Notes under the pieces: model-generated
Told to the model about the DNA's origin: nothing
Databases searched by the model: none
Seen by the model: only the letters and a program-made list of their open reading frames with translations
Source of the DNA: Zygnema cylindricum
Lineage: Eukaryota; Streptophyta; Zygnematophyceae; Zygnematales; Zygnemataceae
Assembly: GCA_037447655.1 (NCBI GenBank)
Contig: JBBHKE010000079.1
Span: 62,001 to 126,000 of the forward strand
Direction: 5' to 3'
Length of the DNA: 64,000 bases
Translations under genes and position numbers: made by a program
Shown here: one piece after another, positions 8,261 to 19,190 of the stretch
Layout: every line of letters starts with the position of its first letter
How positions within the stretch are numbered: position 1 is the stretch's first letter

Positions 8261-8721
8261 ATAGACCTCATAAGCCACCCAAACTATCAAACAAAATGTT
8301 AAGCAGAGCTAGGCCAATGAACAATCATTTGAAATACATCCTCCATTTAACATACTTCAACCATGGTTTGATGGAATAATCAACATAAACAAACCTTAGG
8401 ATAACATCTAAGGTTTGATAGAATAATCAACATGAACAAACCTTAGGATAACATCTAAGGTTTGATGGAATAATCAACATAAACAAACCTTAGGATAACA
8501 TCTAAGGTTCAACATAAACAAACCCTAGGACTAATGCATAAACAATGCATATCAAACATATATAAAATAACATAAATAAATAATAACAAACGAATGCATC
8601 ACACATAAACAAAAGTATAATCAAAGTATAATGAAATAATCATTATATCATTTAAAGTGCATGACCTAATCGACAACCCTAAAATACTACATCTTTGGTC
8701 CCTACTTTTTTAACCAGCATT
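8261..8721. other. AT-rich spacer without recognisable gene
   Basis: No coding potential or element similarity that I can recognise. It contains a short tandem array (8365-8531) and ends where a copia LTR fragment starts at 8722. Confidence 0.6.
8365..8531. repeat. 47-bp tandem repeat, three full copies plus a partial
   Basis: Units start at 8365, 8412, 8459 and 8506, exactly 47 bp apart. The unit begins GGTTTGATGGAATAATCAAC and contains CCTTAGGATAACATCTAAGG, itself an imperfect palindrome. Copies are almost identical; the fourth loses the TTTGATGG segment. Confidence 0.85.
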
Positions 8722-9251
8722 TGCAATTCTGTGTCCTCCATTGGACTAGAGAATACAGGAAGCCTCTAAATAGTATTTAGCTATCCCACTTCAAGCCACA
8801 ACCACTGCTGCCCAAGAAGGCAAACTGACAATTTGACTACACTCTTGTGCAGCCTAGACTCCCTTGAGTCCGTAGCAAAAAAAATCACTAAAAACGGCCA
8901 ACCAGCTAATAAGTTATGAGGCAGTAAAAATGCCAATTTGTACAAACTCTCAAAGGGAGAGGTGACTACCTACCAAAATTTTATAAGTCCTGATTCCCTC
9001 TTATAACTTCTATCTACAGAAGTACGAACTAATCAGATTATTGTACCGCACCAAAAAGTACTACTGCCGGTGTACCTTTTGTACGGCCTTTGTACGACAA
9101 GGCTATTAAGCGGACGCGTGTCTGCTTTTCACTCGTCCGTACATTCCTCGGAATTCCCATGACCGAATGTCATCTCTCCACGTGGCTCCAGGTCATGTCA
9201 CGTCACAAAACGCCAAAGTGACCACTCCGGGTTTTTCGGCGATGATGTGCG
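8722..9251 (-). repeat. C-family LTR fragment (LTR 3' half)
   Basis: Closely matches the C1 LTRs (compare 12781-13310): same order of GTAC motifs, hairpins and CTGCCCAAGAAGGC segment. It begins TGCAATTCTG and is cut off by the N gap at 9252. Confidence 0.85.
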
Positions 9252-9261
9252 NNNNNNNNNN
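9252..9261. other. Assembly gap (10 N)
   Basis: Ten undetermined bases separate two LTR fragments of different families and opposite orientation. True gap length and content are unknown. Confidence 0.99.
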
Positions 9262-9393
9262 TTGGGTGTTGGTCAGAGTTTTTGTCTGCCAGGGTGGCAG
9301 TTATTTTTGCTTAAACACAAAGGGGTCAGGATTATCCTAGAGGCTTCTTGGAAGCTGTCCACTCTGAGGACTTATGGAGGTCTCAGAGTTTCA
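9262..9393 (+). repeat. A-family LTR fragment (last ~130 bp)
   Basis: Matches the end of the A1/A2 LTRs, finishing in GAGTTTCA at 9393. What follows is C-family LTR rather than a PBS, so this is the right end of a 3' or solo LTR inserted into a C-family LTR. Confidence 0.85.
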
Positions 9394-9497
9394 GTTTGCC
9401 TTCTTGGGCAGAAGTGGTCGTGGATTAAAGTGGGTTAGTTAAATACTATCTAGAGGCTTCCTGTATTCTGTAGTCTAATGGAGGACACAGAATTGCA
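9394..9497 (+). repeat. C-family LTR end, plus orientation
   Basis: About 104 bp equivalent to the end of the C LTR but opposite in orientation to 8722-9251. Both pieces share the variant terminus TGCAATTCTG / CAGAATTGCA. Gypsy-2 coding sequence starts right after it. Confidence 0.75.
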
Positions 9498-10160
9498 GCT
9501 TCGTGCAAGATAGGATGCTGTCCAAATAGGATGAAATAAGGGTTATAGGACTGAAGAGAAGCCTGCCAGCTGAATCTGTAACCGATAGCAATCCAAGGAA
9601 CTTTCGTGTCCCACTCCCCCTAATCTTTTTCAACTACATGTTTTCGTGGTGATCGCTTCACTGTCTTTACGCACCTTTCGGCCAAACCGTCGGCTTGAGG
9701 GTGGTCACGGCTTGTCAACCGATGGTCAACAAGGCATTTTTCCAAGAGGTTGGAAAATCCTCCAACAAATTCAGAGCCTTGGTTAGTCAAAACTTTAGCA
9801 GACGCCCCGAATTGGGCTAAAACTCTTTGCAAAAAAGCATCTGCAATTGTCTTAGACTCCTTTTGGGGCAAGACCACCAACTCAATCCACTTGGAAAAAT
9901 GTTCTATCATGACCTGCACAAGCGGTTCCCACGCTAGCTGGTAGGAAGAGGTCCAAAAAGATCCAACGACCACCGATAAAACATACCCCGGATAGGAAGG
10001 GAATGAAGCTCAGTCCCCCCCCTTTTTGTCAAAAGCTGCCTTAACTCGGTCGCATGAGGAGCAAGTCTGCACAATCTGGTTGACTTGGGTCCCCAACCCA
10101 TGCCACCAATAAGAGCCCGTAACCAGGGTAGTGGTTCTCTTTTGCCCGAAGTGTCCAGAT
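9498..10160 (-). pseudogene. Gypsy-2 integrase (decayed)
   Basis: On the minus strand the HHCC finger remnant SYWWHGLGTQVNQ ... CSSCDRVKAAF lies near 10110-10030. The catalytic core follows at 9973-9620 (VLTNQGSEFVGGF, where the usual second Asp is Asn, then HPQADGLAERCVKTVKR). Beyond a stop the conserved KVPWIAIGYRF and YNPYFILFGQHP motifs continue to about 9500. The D-to-N change and the stops make it non-functional. It ends abruptly at the copia LTR scrap at 9497. Confidence 0.85.
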
Positions 10161-10352
10161 TATCGATGGAGATTGGAAATTAAAGTTTGTCGATCAGAGG
10201 GGGGAGGAACCACTTTCCTTGTATTGTCTGACCATTTCCGAAAGAGAACGCCCCTGTCCCAATCATACGCAGCCATCCAGGTCTTTACTCGGGATAATAG
10301 AACTCCAGTCTAGTGGGCAAAAGGTGACCCTTGCTAGATAGATTAGAGAGCA

Positions 10353-10921
10353 TCAGGGTCGTTTGAGATGTCTTTCCGTTCGGCCCTTACATGCGCTTGC
10401 CCCTCCACGTCGGCCGAGAAAGTTGATAGTTCCCCCCAGATTGGGGAAGCTAGGTGAAAGCAAATGATTCTCAAATAATTTCAAGACTGAACTTAGGGTT
10501 CTCATCATGGTGAGCCCGGTAGAATCCAGGGTGGAGGGATCAGGATTCTGGCTAAGTCGGTCGACATTCTTATGGATTTCCCTTGCCTTATGAACAATGT
10601 CAAAATCATATTCCTGCATGATAAAACTCATTTGGCGAGTTTACTAGTTAACTTACTATGTTCCACGATCCACTTCAGGGGTTGGTAGTCCCTGATCAAG
10701 GTGAAATGGCCTCCATACAAACAAGGCCGGAAATACTGGATGGCCCACACAGCTGCGAGCAATTCCTTGTGGTAACTGCTATAATTCCCCTCTGCCCTGT
10801 TGTTGCTCCGGCTGGCATAGGCCACCACATATTCAGCTCTGGCATCATCGACTTGAGCCAAGACCGCTCCTAATCCAAACTTGCTCCAATCACTACAAAG
10901 GAGGAAAGGTCGGGTGATCAT
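10353..10921 (-). pseudogene. Gypsy-2 RNase H and connection
   Basis: Two overlapping minus frames. From 10921 to 10628 lies RNase H: LLCSDWSKFGLGAVLAQ with the first Asp, an ELLAAVWAIQYFRPCLYG block and RDYQPLKW in place of the usual TDHQPL. From 10631 to 10353 the sequence continues with YDFDIVHKAREIHKNVDRLS, the usual end of the gypsy RT-RNase H unit before integrase. A frameshift separates them. Confidence 0.85.
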
Positions 10922-11242
10922 GCATCCATAGTACGGGGTGCTGCTTCAGAGTATCCTTCAAGAATTGGAAGGAGATTTGTTGTTTTTTGGACAACTGCAC
11001 TCTTGGTCCTTCCGCAATAGCTGGTTAAGGGGCTAGGCGTGACTTCTGAACTCAGGTATGAACCGTCGATAGTAATTGGCCAGACCTAAAAAGGTGCGAA
11101 GGGCGGAGATGTCCTGTGGTAGGGGAAGAGCGTCAAGGGCGGCCACCTTGACCATGTGGGGACCCACAATCCCTAGAGTCACCTCATGTCCGAGGTAAAT
11201 GATTTTCTGTACCCTAAAAATGCCTTTGCCCAGGTGACAATT

Positions 11243-11737
11243 TCAAGCCCGCTGCTTGGAGTGCTTAGAGAATGATAAGGATATGCTCCTGGTGTTCATC
11301 AAAAGCTTTTGAGAAAATAATAACATTATCAATATAGCACCGGGAATAATCGATTCCTCGAAGCGCTTCGTCCATTGCCCGTTGGAATTTGGCCGGTGTA
11401 TTCTTAAGCCCAAAAGGCATGTATATCCACTCATAAAAATTGGAACCAACCCAAAATGCCATTCTCTCCGTTGCATTGGTTCTATGGCAATCTCGTGGAA
11501 ACCATTCTCCATATCCAGGGTGGAATATATGGTGGCCCCAGCAAGAGAGTCAAATATCTCCTCCAGGGTCGGCATCAAAAACTGGTCAAAGATGGTGGCC
11601 GTGTTCAACATGCGATAATCCCCGCACATCCGGAAATCTACAGTTTTCTCGGAAGAGTCATTCTTCTGAGGGAGGACTGTCAGTGAAGCAAAACCATGAA
11701 GTCCGATACTTTCCTGAACTAATCCGGCTTCCACCAA
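11243..11737 (-). pseudogene. Gypsy-2 reverse transcriptase (frameshifted, YIDN active site)
   Basis: The minus frame shows MCGDYRMLNTATI, PTLEEIFDSLAGATIYSTLD (first catalytic Asp) and ENGFHEIAI. It shifts into a second frame (11462-11265) with MPFGLKNTPAKFQRAMDEAL and CYIDNVIIFSKAF. The catalytic YIDD reads YIDN, which should abolish polymerase activity. Upstream, 12049-11849 and 12315-12124 belong to the region between protease and RT. Confidence 0.88.
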
Positions 11738-11744
11738 AGTCTGG

Positions 11745-12780
11745 ACTTTAGTCGTGATAAATTCCTTTTCCTTGAAATTGAGGGGATATTGCTTCTGCCA
11801 AATAGTAGCCGTCTCATCGATCTGATCGATTTGGAAAGCTGTCCCTTTTTAAATACCGTTATCTATTTTTGACCATGTGAACACCTGTTTGTTTTTGGCT
11901 AATAGCTCGGAGAGCCTCGCCTTGTGCTTAGGGTACAACTGCCCCCCCAAGGTCCAATCCATTTTCCCTGGCTCAACAGTAGGCGAAGCTTCTGGCGCTC
12001 TACCCCAGAGGTTAATGTCGAATTTCAGCACTACTAGTGGATTTGCCACTACCTCTCTGGCTAAGACACTACTGCTGACAATTTCTGCTAAGTTGTCGCC
12101 ATCTACACCGTTGTCCCCCCCTACTAGGAAAACCTGCCATGTAAAATGTGAATTTTGGTTTTTCTTCTCCTTTCTCTCCCCCCCTCAAGCTGCAAAGTTG
12201 CCTGCATTGCTAACAACTGTGGAGTTTGAAGGTATTTAGCCCTTGATTTTAGGGATGTGAGGCTGGAAAATACGAGTGCATGCTTAAGTTCCCATGTGAC
12301 TGAAGTCAAATCCATACTCTACTCGATAAGGCTGCACCTCCGAAGGTCTAACATACCTGGTGTTGCCGTTTTTCCTTTTTGATATCCTATTGCCTCTTCC
12401 CGTTCAATAATCGTCGGGGTTGTCTAGAGTCGCCCTATGTTGTCAATAATCATTTGTGCCGGTCCTTTCCGATATGCGTGACTATGAGGGAAAGATACCA
12501 ATGTCACGAGAGCTTTCCTTGGGAATCCCAGTTTGTTGCACTGGAAGAAAGGGGGGCGGTCGGGTCAAGTCACAAGTGTGGCTATTCTACCTTCCCCAAG
12601 GATTTACTGAACAAAATTTTTTGGGTTGGGGATTTCCTTCTCCAACAGTTGTCGAAGGACGGGAAACAGGATCATATTGGTCCAGTATGCCCTGACTCTG
12701 TGTGCCCGGGATCCCATCTGTGCGGCGTCGAAAACATAGGGAGCCCTTAAAATCTGGGTTATGTGATTCCAGCTGTCCGC
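11745..12780 (-). pseudogene. Gypsy-2 pol segment between protease and RT
   Basis: Short minus frames broken by stops and shifts. This is the N-terminal extension of RT that normally joins protease to the polymerase. The segment continues across the C1 insertion: 12776-12780 (TCCGC) is duplicated at 19191-19195. Confidence 0.65.
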
Positions 12781-13816
12781 TGAAATTCTGTGTCCTCCAT
12801 TGAACTATAGAATACAGGAAGCCTCTAGATAATATTCAACCAGCCCACTTTAAGCCACGACCACTGCTGCCCAAGAAGGCAAACTGACAATTTGATTGCA
12901 CCCCTGTGCAGCCTGGACTCCTTTGAGTCTGTAGCAAAAAGAATCAATGAAAACGGCCAACCAGCCGATAAGTTATCAGGCAGTAAAAATGCTAATTTGT
13001 AGAAACTCTCAAAGGGAGAGGTGACTACCTACCAAAATTTTCGAAGTCCTGATTCTCACTAATAACTTCTATCTATTGAAGTACGGACCAATCAGATTAC
13101 TATACTATACACAAAAGTACTATTGCTGATCTACCTTTTGTACGGTCTATGTACACAAGGCTATTAAGTGGATGCGTGTCCGCTTTTCACTCGTCCGTAC
13201 GTTCTTCGGAATTCCTATGACCGAATGTCATCTCTCCACGTGGCTCCAGGTCATGCCACGTCACAAAACGCCAAAGTGACCACTCCGGGATTTCGGCGAT
13301 GATGTGCCCCGTTGGATTATATGCGAAACGCAACCTTAGCCGTAATAAATACTTGCGCGGCATTTGTTTCACTGTCGAAACAAAATGCGTGGTATCCGTT
13401 TTGAATTAGCATCGTACGACGTACTTTCTAAAACAGAATATATGTACGCCGTATACAGTTCTAGTTAAATGGATTTTATTCACTCGAACTATATATATAT
13501 CTATCACATACTATAGCACTTAGCATTGGTCCTAGTCTATTAGGATAAAGCTGATCGCTACCGGCCAACTTGACGAACCGTAGGTACCGGGATCAAATCT
13601 CTGGTCCGTCAAGTATATTTTTAGTAACCTACTAAAAATAGTTGCCTATTGAACTAAGGCAGCCATGGATCAACCTCCCTCTCTAACCTTCAGTGATTAC
13701 AACAAGTATGGGGGCTAGAGAGCGGAGGTGGAGGCAGGCTGTCCGTCCTTTTCTTTTCCTTTTATAAAAACATATTTAAACCTAGAAAATACTCTAGAAA
13801 TCTATAAATTTCAACA
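12781..13816 (-). repeat. 3' LTR of C1
   Basis: Plus-strand reading TGAAATTCTG to TTTCAACA. It contains GTAC motifs near 13080-13200, the GCATTTGTTTC/GAAACAAA dyad near 13355, an alternating TA run near 13490 and an A/B-box-like module near 13536-13605. Confidence 0.95.
13536..13605 (+). other. tRNA-like module in C1 LTR (antisense to element)
   Basis: Plus strand: an A-box-like TAGGATAAAGC segment, then 36 nt later a T-arm-like CCGGG-ATCAAAT-CTCTG (5-nt arms around a 7-nt loop, partly paired). The same module is in the other C1 LTR at about 18912-18981. Degenerate as a tRNA, but conserved in position across LTR families. Confidence 0.45.
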
Positions 13817-13826
13817 CTCCCCTTAT
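13817..13826 (-). other. Polypurine tract of C1
   Basis: Minus strand AAATAAGGGGAG ending at the LTR edge, equal to the A1 tract. Confidence 0.75.
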
Positions 13827-13829
13827 TTT

Positions 13830-14460
13830 CTAGTCTAATTTTAATTTTTCTTTCAAACCGCATTTTTCCCGCCAATATTTTAGTTTAAAAGAGGGCACAA
13901 GTTTGGTCATCATGTCAGCCACCATTTCTTCATCAGGTATATACACAAGATTTACAATTTTATTTTCAAATTTTTCTCTTACGAAGCTTAATCTTATGTC
14001 CATATGTTTTGCTTTGAAATGGTGTTTTGGATTGGCTGCAATTGCAATTGCAGCTTGATTATCGCAAAAGATTTCATGCATTCCCTCCTTGATAAATCCC
14101 AGTTCTTGTAACAATGATTTCACCTACATTAATTCTTTTACAGCGGAACAAGACGCCATATACTCAGCCTCCATAGTAGACTGAGCAACCACCTTTTGTT
14201 GCTAACTGCTCCAACAGCAAGCCCCTTCCCCAACATATATCACATAACCAGAAGTGCATCTTCTCATAGGTGCGTCCCCATAACTGGCATCACTCCAAGT
14301 AGTGATGTCAGTGTGCTCCCCCCCCAAATGCAACCACAACTCTCTGGTTCCTACCACATATCTCATGACTCTCTTGGCTGCCTCTTAATCCCTCTTCCTA
14401 GGTTCATTAAGACTCCTACTGAGTACTCCAGCTGCTGCCGCTATGTCGGGCCTGGTACAA
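13830..14460 (-). pseudogene. pol: C1 RNase H (broken)
   Basis: Minus frame 14123-13830 carries EIFCDNQAAIAIAANPKHH and FKAKHMDIRLSFVREK, the C-terminal half of copia RNase H, ending with the copia-typical MVADMMTK. The N-terminal half (the WSDASYGDA and AEYMAS segments) is at about 14300-14130 with stops. Closely similar to A1 RNase H. Confidence 0.88.
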
Positions 14461-15340
14461 TTCATAAAATAGATTAAGCTTCCTACGACCTGTTTATAAG
14501 GGATAGACTTCATAAACTCTCTCTCCTCTGGACTCATCTGATGATCTAAGATCATCACTCCTCCTTCTACACTCCCATCACTTACTTTTTTCAAGTCCAT
14601 GGGAGTGGTACAACTGTTAGCATTTTCCATCTAGAATTTCTCAAGCATATTACCTATTGCTTCTTTCTGAGTAAGTCTGATAATCTTCTTCCCTCTATCT
14701 CTCTCCATTTGGATCCCCAAAATATATTTTGCCTCCCCTAAATCCTTCATATCAAATCTGCACGTAAGATCTTTCTTTACTCTATTGATCTTCTCCAAAG
14801 ACTTACTCAACACAAACAGATCATCCACATAAATTGCAATAAAAATGACACCATTCTCATCTTCAAACATATAGATAGAATGGTCAGAGCTGATCCGGAT
14901 ATATCCCAAATTTGTGAGAAACTCATCTAGTTTCTTATTCCACTGTCGGGGGGCCTGTTTGAGTCCGTATAAGGACTTTATGAGCCTGCAGACTTTGCTC
15001 TCTTTTCCTTCTTCCACGAACCTCGGGTTGCCTCATGAATTTTTTTTCCTCTAACTCACCATTAACAAAAGCAGTCTTAATGTCCATCTGGTGTATTTCC
15101 ATGTCTTCCGCTGCTGCCAAACTGAGGAGAATCCTTACTGAGGGGAACCGAACAACTGAAGCAAAGGTCTTCTCATAGTCAATCCCCTCGTTTTGGGTGA
15201 ACCCCTTTGCTACCAATCGAGCCTTATATCTCTTAATGGTATTATCTGGGTTCAATTTTAGTTTAAATACCTGTTTACACCCAATAGGTTTTTCTGTGTG
15301 GAGGACAATCCGCTAGTTCCCAAGTATTTGCTTCCATGAT
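14385..15340 (-). pseudogene. pol: C1 reverse transcriptase (broken)
   Basis: Three minus segments. 15255-14935 has [18 protein letters not shown] and HQMDIKTAFVNGEL (first Asp). 15017-14631 has [16 protein letters not shown] and the intact catalytic IYVDDLFVLSKS. 14630-14385 has IPYKQVVGSLIYFMNCTRPD. A frameshift near 15020 and a stop near 14631 separate them. Confidence 0.9.
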
Positions 15341-15588
15341 AGAAGCCATCTCATCATTTATGGCTCTAATCCATCTTTATTTCTCTAGACTATTCACTGC
15401 CTCCGAGTAAGACTGAGGCTCATCTGGGTGAGACAGCTTAGTTACCTTATGAGCAGTTTGTTTTTCTAGTATCTCTTTGTTGCTTCTCCTTCCTCCCTCA
15501 AACTCGAAAGCTAGATGGATGGAAGTCTTGGGTTTCTTCTCACTGTCTCATCGGCTCCCCTGTCCATGGAAGGCGTAACTGTTCCCGC

Positions 15589-16800
15589 TTATTCTATGTC
15601 CTCGAAATCCATAGGAGAGGTTTCCGGTGAGTCTCTTGTATCTCGTATCTCCCTTGAATCTCCAATCACGGTTTCACTCATGTCCCTTTCGGGAACAACC
15701 GAGTTCTCCTCACTTTCGGACTCAAATCTTATTCTTATCTTCTTTGTATACTTAAAAGGATCAAACAGCTTCCCTTCATCCATGACAACTATGTGTTTGT
15801 CCAGAATGATATCTTTCTTTGCTAAGTTATAGACTCTATATCCCTTAACATCCTCATCATATCCCACGAAGTATCCTGGTTTTCCCTTAGCATCTAGTTT
15901 CCAGTTTTTCCTATCCTTGTCAAGACTGTAAACTTGGCTACCGAATACTTTAAGGTGTGAGATATCTGGTTTCCTTCCAACCCATCTCTCATAAGGTGTT
16001 ATTCCCTTTATAGCTGAGGTAAGGAATCTATTTTTAATGTAGTTGGCACAGTTCATTGCTTCTGCACAAAATCTCTTTCCTATTATCTTGTTTGCCAACA
16101 TATTCCATTCACTGTCTCCTAGTGTTCGATTCAACCTCTCAGCTACCCCATTTTGTTCTGGGTTATATGGTACAGTTTTATGGTGCTGCACTCCCTCATC
16201 TCTCAGATATTCCTCAAACTCGTTAGAGGTATATTCCTCCCCATTATCACTCCTTATCCTCTTAATGGGGGTTTTATGCAACTTCTCACTCCAAGTTGTA
16301 TATTCTTTGAAGTAAGTTGATGCTTCAGACTTTGTTTTCAGAAAGTAGACTCTAGAGTATCTAGACCAGTCATCAGTTATTGTCATCATAAACCTCTTTC
16401 CTCCAACCGAAGGTACTTTTGCAAGTCCCCAAATATCTGTGTGGACCAAATCTAACACTTTCTCACCTCTATATGTGGCGACTTTGGGAAAGGGAAGTCT
16501 GTGAGCCTTACATTGAGCACAACCACTACAATCATCCATCGTTTCATTATCCCCAAACTGAATGCCATCTACTACCCCAAGCTTTTTCATTTCCCTCAAC
16601 CAATCAAAATGCACATGCCCCAACGGCTTATGCCAAATCATCACCTTAGGAACACCAACATAGTAAGCATTCTTCTTTTCATTATTAAAGGTTAAGCCTA
16701 AACATTCCTTGGCTACCCTTATTTGATGTGAAGTAAACTTTATCCCCATACATAGCTGTAAAGACTCCCTTTGTGGTGAAGGTATCAAACTCTTTGTCAT
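15589..16800 (-). pseudogene. pol: C1 integrase (long open segment)
   Basis: 403 open residues. The HHCC finger is altered in its first part (HKPLGHVHFDWLREMKK ... CSGCAQCKAH). The core has VHTDIWG (first Asp), RSDNGEEYTSNEF (second Asp) and NPEQNGVAERLNRTL (Glu), followed by the copia SHLKVFGSQVYSLD and GYFVGYDEDVKGYRVY blocks. All three catalytic acids remain. An upstream frameshift separates it from protease. Confidence 0.92.
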
Positions 16801-17365
16801 CTAACACAGACGTAGAGACAAGATTTTTACTCAGCTGAGGAATGTAAAGTACATCTGAGAATATAAGTATAGAAGTCTTACCCTCCACTAAGACTTTCAG
16901 ATCTATTGATCCCACTAGATCAATAATAACCACTCTCCCATCCCCATACTCTATCTCTACAGTAGGAATCTTTTTTAACTTAGTGAAGAGTTTTTTATCA
17001 CGACACATATGCATGGATGCACCTGAGTCGATGATCCATCCTTCCTGTGGAGCTTCCCGAATTGCTCCAAGGGCACACTTTTGCCTCCGAGGGATCTCCT
17101 TCTCCTCCAGACTCTCGTCAAGAAGAAGCTCCCCATCGTCCTCAGAGGACTCATCCTTGGTTTCTCCTGACACTTTTGTAACCACAAGTGCCTTTTTCTT
17201 CCCTCCGGAAGAACCCCCTCCACGGTTCTCTTGGAGCCTTAACTCTGATAGCTTGACACAATCTACAATAAAGTGTCCTGGCTTTTTGGAATAATGACAA
17301 AGACCCTTTGGGGGCCTTTGTCCCCCAGAATGATCTTTTTTCCCTCTATAAGGTTTCTTCGGGTC
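16685..17365 (-). pseudogene. pol: C1 nucleocapsid and protease
   Basis: Minus 17185-16685 carries WIIDSGASMHMCRD with the intact protease DSG. The zinc knuckle precedes it near 17310-17270, where the second Cys of the CX2C pair is replaced by Ser. A frameshift joins it to the integrase frame near 16700. Confidence 0.85.
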
Positions 17366-17371
17366 CTTCCC

Positions 17372-18169
17372 TCATCGGTCCCCTCCTGTTGCTAGAGTTT
17401 GAATGCTCTTTCCTCCTCTCCTAATCACCATTGTGTTTTCCTGCACAAGTATCATCCTGACTACTGTGTTCCATTTCCATGAACTATGAGATATTCCGTG
17501 TACTGAGTACACTATGTTTTCGAACTCATCAGGTAATTTCATGATAAGGGTGTTAACTTTTATTTTCATTGTACCTGTCCACCCGGCACTTTCCATTTCC
17601 ATATACAAACAAGAAAGATCATTACAGTAATCTAACATCTTTCCTCTTTTGTAAGTGTAACTCACTAGCTTTTGCTCAGCCAACTGGACCTCCTGAATAG
17701 TTCTAGCTCTATAAATCTCCACCAAACTCACCCAGAACTCCTCGGCCTTATAAATGTGAAGATGAGGAGTGGCCAAACCTTGAGTGAGGTGCCTCAGAAT
17801 GAAGTTTTTGGCAGCCATGTTTACATCCTCCCACATTTGAGTATTGTTCTCCACGGTCTTCACGGTCGCCGCTCCAGATACTGTGGAAATAGGAGTGAGG
17901 GGTGTCTCCTTCCCTTTCCCCTTTTCGGACACACTACTGTCCCCATCATCTACCTCCTCTGGTGAGGCAGCGGTTGTTGCAAGAAACCTTACTCCAAATC
18001 GTGGTGGAGTTCCCGAAGGTGGACGTTTAACTTGTCCACTGACGATACCCCAGTATCGTTTTTCACACAAAGCTCCCATCATCATGGCTTCCCAATAGAT
18101 GAACCCAGATCCATTCAAAGTGGTCACCCTAGAGGGTGGGCCCATAACCTGAAATTTTGTGTCCTCCAT
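17372..18169 (-). pseudogene. gag: C1 Gag
   Basis: 265 residues beginning MEDTKFQVMGPPSRV. The start codon is exactly 20 nt inside the LTR and the frame crosses the PBS, as in A1. It contains FIYWEAMMMGALCEKRYW and NMAAKNFILRHLTQGLATPHL. A TGA stops it at GGDR where a sister family (G) has a Trp codon in the matching DWR segment, so this is a nonsense mutation. The same frame continues toward the zinc knuckle. Confidence 0.88.
18135..18149 (-). other. Primer-binding site of C1, half-tRNA-iMet type
   Basis: Minus strand GGTTATGGGCCCACC, identical to the A1 site and directly abutting the LTR. Confidence 0.85.
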
Positions 18170-19190
18170 TAAAATACAGAATACAGGAAGCCTTTACATA
18201 GTATTCAACTAGCCCACTTCAAGCCACGACTAGTGCTGCCTAAGAAGGCAAACTGGCAATTTGACTGCACCCTTGTGCAGCTTGGACTCCCTTGAGTTTG
18301 TAGCAAAAAAAATGAGTGAAAACCGCCAACCAGCCGATAAGTTATGAGGCAGTAAAAATGCCAATTTGTGCAAACTCTCAAAGGGAGAGGTGACTACCTA
18401 CCAAAATTTTCTAAGTCCTGATTCTCTCTAATAACTTCTATCTATTGAAGTACGAACCAATCAGATTAATGTACCGTAAAAAAAATTACTACTGCCGATG
18501 TAACTTTTGTACGGTATATGTACGACAAGGCTATTAAGCGGACGCGTGTCCGCTTTTCACTCGTCCGTACATTCGTCGAAATTCCTATGAACGAATGTTA
18601 TCTCTCCACGTGGCTCCAAGTAATGCCATGTCACAAAACGCCAAAGTGACCATTCCGGGATTTCGGCGATGATGTGCGAGGTTGGATTTTATGCGAAACG
18701 CAATCTTAGCCGTAATAAATACTTTCGCGGCATTTGTTTCGCTATCGAAACAAAATGCGTGGTATCCGTTTTGAATTAGCATCGTACGACCTACTTTCTA
18801 AAACTGAATCTATGTACGTCGTATACAGTTATAGTTAAATCGATTTTATTCACTCAAACTATATATATATATATCTATCACATACTATAGCACTTAGCAT
18901 AAGTCCTAGTCTATTAGGATAAAGCTGACCCCTACCGGCCAACTTGACGAACCGTAGGTACTGGGATCAAATCTCTGGTCCGTCAAGTATATTTTTAGTA
19001 ACCTACTAAAAATAGCTGCCTGTTGAACTAAGGCAGCCATGGATCAACCTCCCTCTCTAACCTTCAGTGACTACAACACGTATGGGGGCTAGAGAGCGGA
19101 GGTGGAGGCAGGCTGTCCGTCCTTTTCTTTTCATTTTATAAAAACATATCTAAACCTAGAAAATACTCTAGAAATCTATAAATTTCAACA
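18150..19190 (-). repeat. 5' LTR of C1
   Basis: Ends TTTCAACA on the plus strand, then TCCGC (TSD). The leader hairpins lie in 18265-18389. Confidence 0.95.
18265..18389 (-). ncRNA. Leader hairpin array of C1
   Basis: On the element strand: CTCTC/GAGAG (18375-18389), a GACTC/GAGTC-type hairpin (18285-18298, one G-U pair) and CTGCAC/GTGCAG (18265-18280, loop AAGG). The last replaces the A1 pairs CTTCAC/GTGAAG with a compensated G-C at stem position three. Confidence 0.55.

Larger units (their letters stand above)
12781..19190 (-). mobile_element. Ty1/copia element C1, full length, degenerate
   Basis: Two LTRs (1036 and 1041 bp) flank a complete but mutated internal region in minus orientation, with a perfect 5-bp target duplication TCCGC (12776-12780 and 19191-19195). 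It is inserted in the gypsy-2 body. It belongs to the same half-tRNA group as A1 but to a distinct family, since the LTRs align only in patches. Confidence 0.95.

Noticed and set aside
6290-12780. Treating gypsy-1 and gypsy-2 as one element
   Set aside because: Both contain the same part of integrase (the stretch after the catalytic core) with different sequences, so they are two elements.
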